From NCBI GenBank assembly GCA_947488345.1, contig CANKZQ010000005.1, forward strand, positions 62,001 to 126,000: a stretch of 64,000 nucleotides of DNA, given 5' to 3'. The DNA is from an uncultured Flavobacteriaceae bacterium. GTDB lineage: Bacteria; Bacteroidota; Bacteroidia; Flavobacteriales; Flavobacteriaceae. A model generated the notes under the pieces. It was not told where the DNA came from, made no database searches, and worked only from the letters and a program-made list of their open reading frames with translations. A program made the position numbers and the translations under genes. Shown one piece after another: positions 55,400 to 63,872 of the stretch; position 1 is the stretch's first letter, and every line of letters starts with the position of its first letter.

Positions 55400-56740
55400 A
55401 TGGCTACGGTTAAATATCTACTACAAAGTGCTTCTGATAATGCTCAAATCTATTTGAGGTTATCATTAGGTCGAAGTAAGTCTATAAAGCGAAAAACAGG
55501 CTTAGCAACTAGCTGTAAAGATTGGAGTGCTAAAACTGGTCTTCCCAAACAGAACAATGCAAATAATAAGAAACTTTCTTCAAGTCTTAAATCTTTAGAA
55601 GCTTTTATTCAGAATGAGCTTAATGAGGCAAATAGTACAGGGGTTGAGGTTGATGGAAATTGGTTATTGGTTAAAATTGAAAAGCATTTTAATAGAGTAA
55701 CACCAACCGATTTGAATAAGTTAGTCAACTATGCAAATCATTTTCTTAAAAACCTACAATATAGAGTAACAGAACAAGGAAAAAAGGGAGTTGCAATTGC
55801 TACCTACAAAAAATATAAGACAATATTAAATAAGTTAATCGCTTTTGAAAAATATTCAAAGACTCAATATTTAGTGAAGAATGTAGATAGGAAATTTAGA
55901 GCATCATTTATTGATTATCTAAAAGAAGAAGAGAACTTAGGGGATAATACGATAGGACGCTATTTGAAATTTGTAAAAAGTATTTGCCTAGATGCCGCTA
56001 AGAGTGGTCTAGAGATTAGTAATAAACTCGAACATTTTAAAGGATTTACAGTAAAAGCCCCAAAGGTGGTATTGTCGTTTGATGAATTAGAGCAAATAAA
56101 AAACACTAAATTTTCAAACGAAAATCATGACATAGCTAGAGATTGGTTAATAATTGGCTGCTATACAGGTCAAAGAGTTTCTGATTTATTAAGAATGGAA
56201 AGTAGTTTCATTGAATCAATCCAGAAATTTAAATTCATAGTACTTGAGCAAATTAAAACAGGCAAAACAGTTCAAATTCCCATACACGAAGAAGTTAAGA
56301 AAATACTAGATAAACGAAATGGAGAGTTTCCTCCAACTTTTACTAAAAACGCTGATAGTAATATGTCTTTGTTTAATAGATATTTAAAACAACTATCCAA
56401 ACTTGCAAAAATTAATAGTGTTGTTGAGGGTAACGCATACAATGCAAAAACTAAACGAACAGAAAACGGAAAGTATGAAAAGCATTTATTAGTGTCGTCA
56501 CATATTTGCAGAAGGTCATTCGCTACAAATTTCTACGGAGACCCTAAATACCCAACACCTCTATTAATGAATATAACTGCTCATAGTACAGAAAAGATGT
56601 TCTTGGAGTATATAGGTAAAAAACCAATTGATTACGGGTTACAACTAGCTAAAATATGGGCAAATGAAGCTCTTAAAAAAGAAAAAAAACCTCAACTAAA
56701 AATTGTCAAGAAAGTATCTGTAAATAACTATAAGTTATAG
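55400..56740 (+). CDS. Tyrosine recombinase (integrase)
   Basis: 446 residues from the ATG at 55400 (MATVKYLLQSASDN); the track start is a TTG inside the presumed promoter. The N-terminal arm-binding part (about 1-90) and SAM-like core-binding domain (about 100-215) precede the catalytic domain, with Arg in YTGQRVSDLLR, HxxR in HICRRSFATNF, a His in AHSTEKMFLEY and the Tyr in that last motif. Such proteins in Bacteroidota drive integrative and conjugative or mobilisable elements. The tRNA-like core repeats just upstream are its likely attachment region. Confidence 0.93.
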   Translation: MATVKYLLQSASDNAQIYLRLSLGRSKSIKRKTGLATSCKDWSAKTGLPKQNNANNKKLSSSLKSLEAFIQNELNEANSTGVEVDGNWLLVKIEKHFNRVTPTDLNKLVNYANHFLKNLQYRVTEQGKKGVAIATYKKYKTILNKLIAFEKYSKTQYLVKNVDRKFRASFIDYLKEEENLGDNTIGRYLKFVKSICLDAAKSGLEISNKLEHFKGFTVKAPKVVLSFDELEQIKNTKFSNENHDIARDWLIIGCYTGQRVSDLLRMESSFIESIQKFKFIVLEQIKTGKTVQIPIHEEVKKILDKRNGEFPPTFTKNADSNMSLFNRYLKQLSKLAKINSVVEGNAYNAKTKRTENGKYEKHLLVSSHICRRSFATNFYGDPKYPTPLLMNITAHSTEKMFLEYIGKKPIDYGLQLAKIWANEALKKEKKPQLKIVKKVSVNNYKL

Positions 56741-56780
56741 CCAATTTATATGATAGATCGGTAAAACAAACAGCGTTTAA

Positions 56781-57281
56781 ATGGAAGTTAAAGTTATTAT
56801 TAGTTATTTGATCGATAGAAATTCGAACCAACGAAAGTATAACAAGTTAAGTGTAATTGAACTATGCTATATTAGAGACTTTATAATGAATAATTTCACA
56901 ACTGAAAGGGGTAATTGGTCAATGAAGAAAGTAGATGATTTTTGTGAGATATATGAATGGAGAGTACATTTTATTCTTTCAAATGTTCGATCCTTTTATA
57001 AGGAATATTCAAAAAGGAAAAAAGTTGTAAAAAAAATAGAGAATTTTATTGCAAAATTAACAAAACATGAACGAATATTAACTGACAAAAGACATGGATT
57101 CAATAAAAAAACCTTGAGTCTAAAACCTGACAAGGACATCAAAGTTTTTCTTAGTGCAATGAAAGATTTCAAACAAAAATATTTTGTTGGAAGTGATGAT
57201 ATTTTAATTGAAATTTTAGCATTGAAAATTAAAACGGGATATTCAAAATCTACACTTCGGAATTATTATTACAACAGTTGA
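56781..57281 (+). CDS. Unknown element-encoded protein
   Basis: 166 residues, basic, helical (FCEIYEWRVHFILSNVRSFYKEYSKRKKVVKKI), without signal peptide. I recognise no family. It follows the integrase by 40 nt in the same direction and so is probably cargo or an accessory recombination protein. Confidence 0.65.
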   Translation: MEVKVIISYLIDRNSNQRKYNKLSVIELCYIRDFIMNNFTTERGNWSMKKVDDFCEIYEWRVHFILSNVRSFYKEYSKRKKVVKKIENFIAKLTKHERILTDKRHGFNKKTLSLKPDKDIKVFLSAMKDFKQKYFVGSDDILIEILALKIKTGYSKSTLRNYYYNS

Positions 57282-57586
57282 CTAATTATTATCTAAAAAA
57301 TAAACTTAATATATTCATTATCATTTATATACTTAATAATGATGATGATGATGATGACAGCAATAGGAAATTAACATCTTGATTATCAATTAATATAATT
57401 AAGCGTACCATACCTTTATAGTTTGTTCTAATTTGATTTAATCATATTAAATTTGTCGTATCAAAAAAGAGCAAGAGACCTACCTAAGTAAAATCTAATG
57501 CCCTCGTTTTCGTACTTCAAAGGTATAAATTATTTTATTGAATGGTAGGTTTTAGCTAATTGTTTAACATTTCTAAAACTTATTTA
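57282..57586. other. Intergenic region with (ATG)n tract and a 16-bp repeat
   Basis: No gene is seen. It holds a short trinucleotide tract (ATGATGATGATGATGATG around 57339-57357) and TCTAATTTGATTTAAT at 57427-57442, an exact copy of 55298-55313 near the integrase. TTTAAT/ATTAAA (57437-57451) forms a small inverted repeat overlapping the copy. Confidence 0.6.
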
Positions 57587-57865
57587 ATGAAAACGGTACA
57601 ATTTATTCAAACAACACCTGATCTACTTCAGGATAAAATTCTTCAAGGCGTAAAAACCCAATTAGACGACCTTAAAAAGACATTTCAACCTAAAGAACCT
57701 AATGAATACTTGACTCGAAATGAAGTCGCAGAAATGCTCAAGATTGACCTCAGCACTGTTCACAATTGGACTAAGAGTAGTAAGCTTAGGAGCTACGGTA
57801 TTGGAGGTCGTGTGTACTACAAAAGAGCAGAGGTTGAGGAATCTATTGTTGAACTTAATAATTAG
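57587..57865 (+). CDS. HTH_17/excisionase-like DNA-binding protein
   Basis: 92 residues from the ATG at 57587; the track start at 57560 is TTG. The C-terminal MerR-like winged helix EYLTRNEVAEMLKIDLSTVHNWTKSSK is followed by GIGGRVYYKRAEVEESI, the usual layout of HTH_17/Xis-like proteins encoded on Bacteroidota elements. The N-terminal part is a helix (LLQDKILQGVKTQLDDLKKTF). It probably acts as excision factor or element regulator. Confidence 0.85.
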   Translation: MKTVQFIQTTPDLLQDKILQGVKTQLDDLKKTFQPKEPNEYLTRNEVAEMLKIDLSTVHNWTKSSKLRSYGIGGRVYYKRAEVEESIVELNN

Positions 57866-57870
57866 AAGTT

Positions 57871-58191
57871 ATGAGTTTTGGCAAAAGCAAAAAAGTGAGT
57901 TATACCTCCATTTTAAGCTATAGAGAGTTAATTAAAAATGGTCAAGGTGTAACTGAAAGCAAAAGAGTTTTAGCATATCTTTTGGACAAAGAGCCTCACA
58001 CCAGCAGAAAACTTAGTACTATTTTTAAGATAGAGAGAACAAATATTACTCGTACTCTTTCTGATTTACTGCGTGATGAGATTGTTGAGGTTTCTTTTAT
58101 AGAAAAATGCCCAATTACAAAGCGACCTGTTCAGCATTACGGATTAATAGAAAAGTTTAAATCTCCAGAGCAAAAGAAAGAGGGAAATTAA
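57871..58191 (+). CDS. MarR-like winged-helix protein
   Basis: 106 residues. The segment SRKLSTIFKIERTNITRTLSDLLRDEIVEVS matches the recognition region of MarR-type winged helices, followed by a wing (IEKCPITKRPVQHYGL). It begins 5 nt after the HTH_17 gene, so the two are cotranscribed and likely regulate the element. Confidence 0.75.
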   Translation: MSFGKSKKVSYTSILSYRELIKNGQGVTESKRVLAYLLDKEPHTSRKLSTIFKIERTNITRTLSDLLRDEIVEVSFIEKCPITKRPVQHYGLIEKFKSPEQKKEGN

Positions 58192-58200
58192 TCCCTCTTT
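58177..58200 (+). terminator. Intrinsic terminator of the small-regulator operon
   Basis: Perfect 9-bp stem AAAGAGGGA / TCCCTCTTT, loop AATTAA, overlapping the stop codon of the MarR-like gene. Confidence 0.8.
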
Positions 58201-58308
58201 AATTGTTCAAATGTTTGCGTTTTGGCAATGCAAACTAAGAGACAAATATAAGCATTATCCACCCTTTTCTAATTCTTCCAAAATGATTAAAACTTCAGTA
58301 TATATAAT

Positions 58309-58359
58309 AATACTTAAAAAAGTATTAAAAATTAATACTCCTGACTAAATAGGTGACTA
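58309..58359 (+). promoter_or_regulatory. Nested inverted repeats and TGACTA sites before the Rep-like gene
   Basis: AATACTT/AAGTATT (58309-58326, loop AAAA) overlaps a perfect AGTATTAA/TTAATACT (58321-58339, loop AAA), making three related half-sites. TGACTA follows at 58342 and 58354. It could be an operator or a replication origin for the gene that begins at once downstream. Confidence 0.55.
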
Positions 58360-59321
58360 GTTTCGATACCATAGAATTTAGTACCAAAACGGACTTTATT
58401 GATTGTATGAATAAAAGTAATTTTAGACATATTGAGATTAAGAATCCTAATGGTTTAATAATACATAATTGGACATTGCAAAATAAAAGAATAGGTACAG
58501 ATAAAGTTAGTATAAACGAAACCTTTGGCACGGTTAAAATAAAAGCCAGCAGTAAGCTTTTAGGTGCTAACTACAAAAAAGGAATATGTTTCGATACCTT
58601 AGATCAATTCATAGATGAAATCGAACACCAAGGGTTAAAACTAAAAAAGAATTTTGTCAATGAAGCGGAATTAAAAAGAGTGGATATTAAAAGTGACCTA
58701 AGCCTCAATAATAACATTGATGAATATTTGAACGTTCTAAATCATTTAATAGCTCCTAAGTACACTAAAACACGTTATGATTCAAGTATCGTATTCAATG
58801 AAGAAATAAAAACAACTCCAATTAGATTTCTGGGCTATAATAAGCAATATGAGATTAGTTCGAATCCGAAATTCTATAAAGAATACCCTGAATTAAAAAA
58901 CAGCTTTAATAATATACTTAGAATAGAAAGTAGATACTCTAAACCTGGAACAATAAAGAAACATTTTAAAAGTAATATTCTCACGGATGTTCTTGAACAA
59001 ATCAATGTGAACTATAATTTACTGACCAAAATAATTGGAAATCAAACAAAGTTTAACCTATTAACTAATATACAAGAGATGACGAATAGTGAAGAAAAAA
59101 ACTACGCTCACATTTATTATTTGAATAGCTACTACAACGGAGATTATAACAGCATTATAAGGCATATTAAAAGTAGGTTAGGAGATAATACAAAGGCTTC
59201 TTATCAACGAGAAAAGGTAAAAAAGTACTTAGCTATGATAAATAATAAAGAGATAAAGATGGATAAACTAAATGAATTGCTGAATAAGCTATTAGATGCA
59301 AAAAACCACAACTTGTCCTAA
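58353..59321 (+). CDS. Replication-initiator-like protein (phage G2P/CRI type)
   Basis: 322 residues. GTG start at 58353; ATG 58407 is the alternative. The layout resembles rolling-circle initiators of the filamentous-phage gene II/X type: ELKRVDIKSDLSLNNNIDEYL, then IRFLGYNKQYEISS and NILRIESRYSKPGTIKKHF. The Tyr in GYNKQYE is a candidate but the nicking Tyr cannot be fixed by eye. It suggests that the element can replicate or transfer through single-stranded DNA. It is preceded by strong inverted repeats. Confidence 0.65.
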   Translation: MTSFDTIEFSTKTDFIDCMNKSNFRHIEIKNPNGLIIHNWTLQNKRIGTDKVSINETFGTVKIKASSKLLGANYKKGICFDTLDQFIDEIEHQGLKLKKNFVNEAELKRVDIKSDLSLNNNIDEYLNVLNHLIAPKYTKTRYDSSIVFNEEIKTTPIRFLGYNKQYEISSNPKFYKEYPELKNSFNNILRIESRYSKPGTIKKHFKSNILTDVLEQINVNYNLLTKIIGNQTKFNLLTNIQEMTNSEEKNYAHIYYLNSYYNGDYNSIIRHIKSRLGDNTKASYQREKVKKYLAMINNKEIKMDKLNELLNKLLDAKNHNLS

Positions 59322-59360
59322 GGATTTAGGTTATTAAAATAAAAATATTGGAAAATCACA

Positions 59361-59984
59361 ATGGGAAGATCATATTTAGCAAGAGAAACAACAAAGGAAT
59401 GTAGGAGAATTGAAATGTCTTTTATGCTGAAATATGGTTACATAAAAAAAGGATGTCATCTGTCTGGAACTATGGAATGGGTGCGTGGAGGTTCTGCGGG
59501 ATTCGAAAGTAAATATTTAGAGAATGAACGATATTTAAGAATTTCTTACATTCTAACTGATAGGAGAGGTAAAGAAACTTCGTACGATTATAAAATATAT
59601 TTTGATACAGTACCTAGCAACTTAGGTAAAGGCGAAGTATTATATTTCGTATGCCCCGAAAGTTACAAACGTGCTAGAGTTCTGTATATGGCTTATGGAT
59701 ACAGCAAATATGTTCATAGAGATTGGTACGAAGATGCAAAAGGTGTTCGGTTGTTTTATCCAAGTCAGATCGTGTCAAATAACGACTATCCTAATAGAAT
59801 GTATTGGTATTTGAAAAGGAGAGCAGACACTGTAAATGAAGAATTGAATGTCAAACATCGAAAGAAGCACTACAAGGGTAAATTGACTAGAGATAGTTTA
59901 AAATTAGCCAAATTACAATCAAAAGTTGCCTACTATGATACAAAGAGATGTGAAATGTTATCCAAGATTTTAGGATCATTTTAA
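59361..59984 (+). CDS. Unknown element protein (CPESYKRARVLY type)
   Basis: 207 residues, basic. The central piece VLYFVCPESYKRARVLYMAYG and FYPSQI resembles the small proteins common on genomic islands that have a degraded Cys-rich centre (I recall a family with FxCPxxxxRxxxLY), but I cannot name it. The C-terminus is helical. It lies between the Rep-like gene and a non-coding stretch. Confidence 0.65.
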   Translation: MGRSYLARETTKECRRIEMSFMLKYGYIKKGCHLSGTMEWVRGGSAGFESKYLENERYLRISYILTDRRGKETSYDYKIYFDTVPSNLGKGEVLYFVCPESYKRARVLYMAYGYSKYVHRDWYEDAKGVRLFYPSQIVSNNDYPNRMYWYLKRRADTVNEELNVKHRKKHYKGKLTRDSLKLAKLQSKVAYYDTKRCEMLSKILGSF

Positions 59985-60002
59985 TGCGAAATTGAACAAC
60001 TA

Positions 60003-60014
60003 CGCGCGCGCGCG
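60003..60014. repeat. (CG)6 dinucleotide tract
   Basis: CGCGCGCGCGCG sits in an AT-rich intergenic region of about 290 nt (59985-60272), with a second shorter ACGCGCG at 60101. Alternating CG can adopt Z-DNA. No gene is seen in this stretch. Confidence 0.85.
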
Positions 60015-60272
60015 AGGAAGCAACTTTAATTGACAAAGTTTTCGAACGCAAAATAAAGGAATAGTCAACAATGAGTTTAATAGCTAATCATAACACTAAT
60101 ACGCGCGAAGGTTTATACCAGTTATGGCTTTTATAATAAGTTTTATGGAAGCTTGTTGAGCGCACACGAAGCTTAGTTTTGGATTACGTTTGGAAAAAAG
60201 AGAATCAAGTATATTTTCATTTTGCTACAATTTGTATCAATCATTTATAAAGATGATTTATAACTTGGTGGT

Positions 60273-60545
60273 ATGAATTATTTGCGTGAAATAAATTTCT
60301 TAATCGAAGAACAAGGATATAAAAGTTTGTCGCCAATACAGATGAAGAGAGTGCTTAACGCTGCTGCTGCTGCATATTGTGAATATCGGTTAAAATCTAT
60401 GAAGAGAAAGAATGGAAGACCACAAGACTATGATAAATACGATGAGCAGGTAAATGAAGAGAGACGGAAATTATTAGAGGTCGTAAACCAAAATGAACCA
60501 AAGGCATTTATTCGAGAAATTTACGCCTTATCACAAAAAGATTAA
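60273..60545 (+). CDS. Small unknown protein
   Basis: 90 residues, helical and charged (RVLNAAAAAYCEYRLKSMKRKNGR). No family recognised. It precedes the SRAP gene by 38 nt. Possibly an accessory element gene. Confidence 0.55.
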   Translation: MNYLREINFLIEEQGYKSLSPIQMKRVLNAAAAAYCEYRLKSMKRKNGRPQDYDKYDEQVNEERRKLLEVVNQNEPKAFIREIYALSQKD

Positions 60546-60583
60546 TTTTTTTATCTTAGTAGCATACTAAACCCCCTACAACC

Positions 60584-61450
60584 TTGTGCTACAACACCAA
60601 ACAAACTAAAAAAGTTGCGAACCTTGAAAGTTATTATAGAATTGGTCTAATCAAAAAAGGAGAGGACTTACCAAGTTTACGCGATGCTTTTGACGTACCA
60701 ATGTATCAATTAAACGGTTTCGACCACCCTTTGATGCTAATAATCACTTCTGAATTTCCCGAATATTTAGTGCCTGCGAAATGGGGAATTGCGCCTGAAT
60801 TAGATGAATATGGAAATCCTTTTGAAATTGAAAATTTAGATAACTATTATAAAAAACAATTAGGTTATACTCTTAATGCACAAGCGGAGAAGGCGTTCAA
60901 GTATAAACTATATTATGATTCTATATTCGAACGTAGATGTGTGATACCAGTAGACGGTTTCTATGAGCCTCATACATTGCCAAGTATGACTAAGAAAAAA
61001 GAAAAAGTACCGTTCGTTTTTGAATATGAAGATAAAAGTCCTATCTCATTGGCAGGCATTTACAATGTACTGCATCGAGAGGAAAGTAATGAATCGCTCG
61101 TGACTTTCACGATTTTTACCAAAGAAGCAAATGAATTGTTTAAAGAGGTTCATAATGTACCAAATAAAGAAGGTAAACATCGAATGCCATTAATTTTAAA
61201 TGACGAACTTATCAATGATTGGTTGGATGAGGAAATAACATCGGCTTATTTAAAAGATTTGTTCCTAACGGAACCTTCAAAGGAAATAGTTGCTAGACCA
61301 GTTACAAGAGATATTTATAAACGTGTTGATTCAAATTATGAAGGTGTAGACAACTTCCATGACTATCATAAAGATTCTCAAGGGTTGAGGTTTGATTTTG
61401 ACGGATACAAACCGCACTTTTTCGGAGAAGAAAACAATTTATTTAACTAA
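60584..61450 (+). CDS. SRAP (HMCES/YedK-type) DNA-protein crosslink protein
   Basis: 288 residues. The initiator is TTG at 60584, fixed by the family: the catalytic residue is Cys2, and the translation begins M-C-Y-N. The other residues are visible as N98 (TLNAQAE), E128 (VDGFYEP) and H199 (EGKHRMPLIL). SRAP proteins bind abasic sites in single-stranded DNA and form a protective thiazolidine crosslink. Its presence near a Rep-like gene fits a need to protect single-stranded element DNA, but it could also be chromosomal. Confidence 0.93.
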   Translation: MCYNTKQTKKVANLESYYRIGLIKKGEDLPSLRDAFDVPMYQLNGFDHPLMLIITSEFPEYLVPAKWGIAPELDEYGNPFEIENLDNYYKKQLGYTLNAQAEKAFKYKLYYDSIFERRCVIPVDGFYEPHTLPSMTKKKEKVPFVFEYEDKSPISLAGIYNVLHREESNESLVTFTIFTKEANELFKEVHNVPNKEGKHRMPLILNDELINDWLDEEITSAYLKDLFLTEPSKEIVARPVTRDIYKRVDSNYEGVDNFHDYHKDSQGLRFDFDGYKPHFFGEENNLFN

Positions 61451-61460
61451 AATTACCTTT

Positions 61461-62129
61461 ATGAAACAAATCTTTTTTACATTCTTATTTCTATTTTCAT
61501 TCACTTCTTTTTCTCAAATTAAAGGTGCTGACAAAATTCCTTCAGGAGGAATCTTTTTACCAAAAAATCAGCCATCTGCTACTGTCGTTGAGGGTAATGT
61601 TAGGAGAATATGGAAAATAACTAATGGATTGGCGAAGCCAGGAGAACAAGTGCACAGAAACTTATGGATTATAACAAGTAGAGGAAATGTTACCCTGCCT
61701 AATAAAAGTAATTTATGGCTTTATCCCGAAGGTAGTGCGTTATTAGAGACTGCTAGAATCCATGTGCAACATCCTGCAACGGAAACTAAACGAACAAAAG
61801 TTCTATCTTATGATTTTTATGAAAGAGGGAATAACATTATTTATAATGGGCAATGGGCTATTAAAGGAAATAAGGGTCCAGCGTTAATAGCAGATTTGGT
61901 AAAGCCGAGGAATTTTAGAATCATAATAAAGAAGAGGTTTCCAACTGGACGCGATAAGAATTTTAGTTTTATTCTTTATGTTGATGGACAGCCAAGTTTA
62001 GTAAAGAAACTCAATAATAGTTCATCAGTTGATGTTTATGGTAAACAAGTTGCTATTGCATTAAGTAGTTACCCTCCATCGCCGACATTGCAAGAGGTCA
62101 AAGGGGAATATTATGTCTGGGATAATTGA
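61461..62129 (+). CDS. Exported protein of unknown function
   Basis: 222 residues from the ATG at 61461, which gives a signal peptide (MKQIFFTFLFLFSFTSFSQ); the track start lies inside the SRAP gene. The mature part is beta-rich (WIITSRGNVTLPNKSNLWLYP; VKPRNFRIIIKKRFP). No family recognised. It starts 10 nt after SRAP. Confidence 0.75.
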   Translation: MKQIFFTFLFLFSFTSFSQIKGADKIPSGGIFLPKNQPSATVVEGNVRRIWKITNGLAKPGEQVHRNLWIITSRGNVTLPNKSNLWLYPEGSALLETARIHVQHPATETKRTKVLSYDFYERGNNIIYNGQWAIKGNKGPALIADLVKPRNFRIIIKKRFPTGRDKNFSFILYVDGQPSLVKKLNNSSSVDVYGKQVAIALSSYPPSPTLQEVKGEYYVWDN

Positions 62130-62162
62130 GTTTAAGAACTGTCTTTATTTAAAATTTAATTA

Positions 62163-62576
62163 ATGACTTTATCAGCGTTTTCTGTAATTGGAATATTACT
62201 AGTTGTACTAGAAATATATTTCCCCAAGCATGCTGATACGTTGCAAAAATTCATAATCGATCTGCCTTCGTATATTATGGCATTTTTTTACACAATTGTG
62301 TTCTATAAAGGAAAGTCAAGGTTATGGTTTTTTAAATTGCTTGGATTAATAGTAGTTGTAATATCTGTTTTAGTTGCCTTGTATGGTTCAAGAGAACATA
62401 TGGAAATTGCATTAGATGTAATGGTTATCGGAATGTGGATACCTGCCTCCTTTGGTGTAGTTATGGTTTGGGGGCCTGTTGCATCGTGGATATTTAAAAT
62501 ATTTGACTATATAACCAGAAAAAAGGCACTAGCAGGAATTGGTATAATATTGACCGTTATGGACAATATTTTCTAA
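62163..62576 (+). CDS. Unknown membrane protein
   Basis: 137 residues with about four TM helices (SVIGILLVVLEIYF, YIMAFFYTIVFYKG, LLGLIVVVISVLVALYGS, VMVIGMWIPASFGVVMVWG). No motif beyond the helices. It follows the exported unknown by 33 nt and could share its operon. Confidence 0.7.
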   Translation: MTLSAFSVIGILLVVLEIYFPKHADTLQKFIIDLPSYIMAFFYTIVFYKGKSRLWFFKLLGLIVVVISVLVALYGSREHMEIALDVMVIGMWIPASFGVVMVWGPVASWIFKIFDYITRKKALAGIGIILTVMDNIF

Positions 62577-62688
62577 TTAAAACACCAATGATTGTGGACT
62601 TTATTCTTTAGGTAATTCTAGTTAATATATTCTATAATTCCTTAATGTAAGTTTAAATAAAGTGCAGAATCAACCCTAATAACATTAT

Positions 62689-63525
62689 ATGAAATCAATT
62701 ATTAAACATACATTTTTATCCCTTATTGCAGTGTTATTTTTCAGTTGTAATCAAAAATGGGGGTCATCTGATTTAAAACAGGAGTATCGTAAAAAGATTG
62801 TGATGAAGACGAATTATGGTACTTTGATTCTTGAACTATATAATGAGACACCTTTACATAGAGATAATTTTATCAAACATGTGAATAATAATTCCTATGA
62901 CAGCCTTCTTTTTCATAGAGTAGTGAATAAATTTATTATTCAAGGAGGTGCTCCTGAAAGTAGAGAAGCAAAACCAAATGAGTTGTTAGGAGCCAGAGAT
63001 TTACCTTACGTTATTGAACCTGAATTTAATGCTGATCTATTTCACAAAAAAGGAGCATTAGCAGCAGCCGAAAGTGGTGGTCTTGATAAGACATCGCATG
63101 GTATGCAATTCTACATAGTACAAGGGAAAATTAATAGTGTAAGCCGTCTGGACAGAATCCAAAAATATAAAAATGAAGATATTGCTAAAGCGTTTTTTAC
63201 AAATGACACTACGAAAAGAGTCTTAATTGACTCAATAAATTATTATGAGAGTGAAGAAAATTCAGATCGGTATAATAAACTAATGGATAGTATTTTAAAT
63301 ATAGCAATGGGGAATAAAGATTTTAAGACATATAGTATACCAAAAGCGCATAAAGAAGTCTATAAATCGATTGGTGGTGCTCCATTTTTAGATCAAAGTT
63401 ATACTGTTTTTGGAGAGGTCATTGAAGGTTTAAATGTAATTGATTCGATTGCAAGTGTCGCAACCAATTCAGATGACAGACCTCTCAAAGATGTGAGAAT
63501 ATTGAGTGTTAAATTTATAAAATAA
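62689..63525 (+). CDS. Cyclophilin-type peptidyl-prolyl isomerase lipoprotein
   Basis: 278 residues, lipobox SLIAVLFFSCNQ. Cyclophilin motifs are KTNYGTLILELYNETPLH, FHRVVNKFIIQGGAP and HGMQFYIVQG, ending GEVIEGLNVIDSIA. Between the last two an insert of about 85 charged residues (about 155-240) interrupts the fold, a feature common in Bacteroidota PPIases of this type. It assists folding of exported proteins in the periplasm. Confidence 0.93.
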   Translation: MKSIIKHTFLSLIAVLFFSCNQKWGSSDLKQEYRKKIVMKTNYGTLILELYNETPLHRDNFIKHVNNNSYDSLLFHRVVNKFIIQGGAPESREAKPNELLGARDLPYVIEPEFNADLFHKKGALAAAESGGLDKTSHGMQFYIVQGKINSVSRLDRIQKYKNEDIAKAFFTNDTTKRVLIDSINYYESEENSDRYNKLMDSILNIAMGNKDFKTYSIPKAHKEVYKSIGGAPFLDQSYTVFGEVIEGLNVIDSIASVATNSDDRPLKDVRILSVKFIK

Positions 63526-63872
63526 AACTATTAACTAAAGGCAGGAATTTTTCGACATAACTTGTATTAAGAACTGTAAGAGACACTCTTCTTTCCCCAT
63601 TTAATAAAGAAATAAGTCAAAAGAAGCGCTAATATTTTAATCTCAGCATAATCAGTGATTTAACCTTTTTGGTAAGCAGTTAAATCAGAAGAAAACAATC
63701 TGAATAAATTTGAAAAGTCTCTAATGTACTCTTGCTATATCCAAATAACAGAAATGATAGCATAATGCTGATTTAATAATAAATATGACCTAAGAATTTA
63801 ATTATTAATTGGGAAAAATTAAATTCTTTCCATGAATCAGAATATATTGATTTATTTTAATAGGGTAAAATC
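63526..63872. other. Intergenic region without recognised features
   Basis: About 350 nt, very AT-rich, between the PPIase and the convergent partial gene at the window end. I see no ORF, hairpin or RNA I can support. Confidence 0.6.

Noticed and set aside
57339-57357. (ATG)n tract as a coding repeat or CRISPR remnant
   Set aside because: No open frame runs through it with a start and a stop of useful length; it is a simple trinucleotide run.
58353-59321. Transposase
   Set aside because: No DDE or serine-recombinase motif; the layout fits replication initiators better, and there are no flanking terminal inverted repeats.
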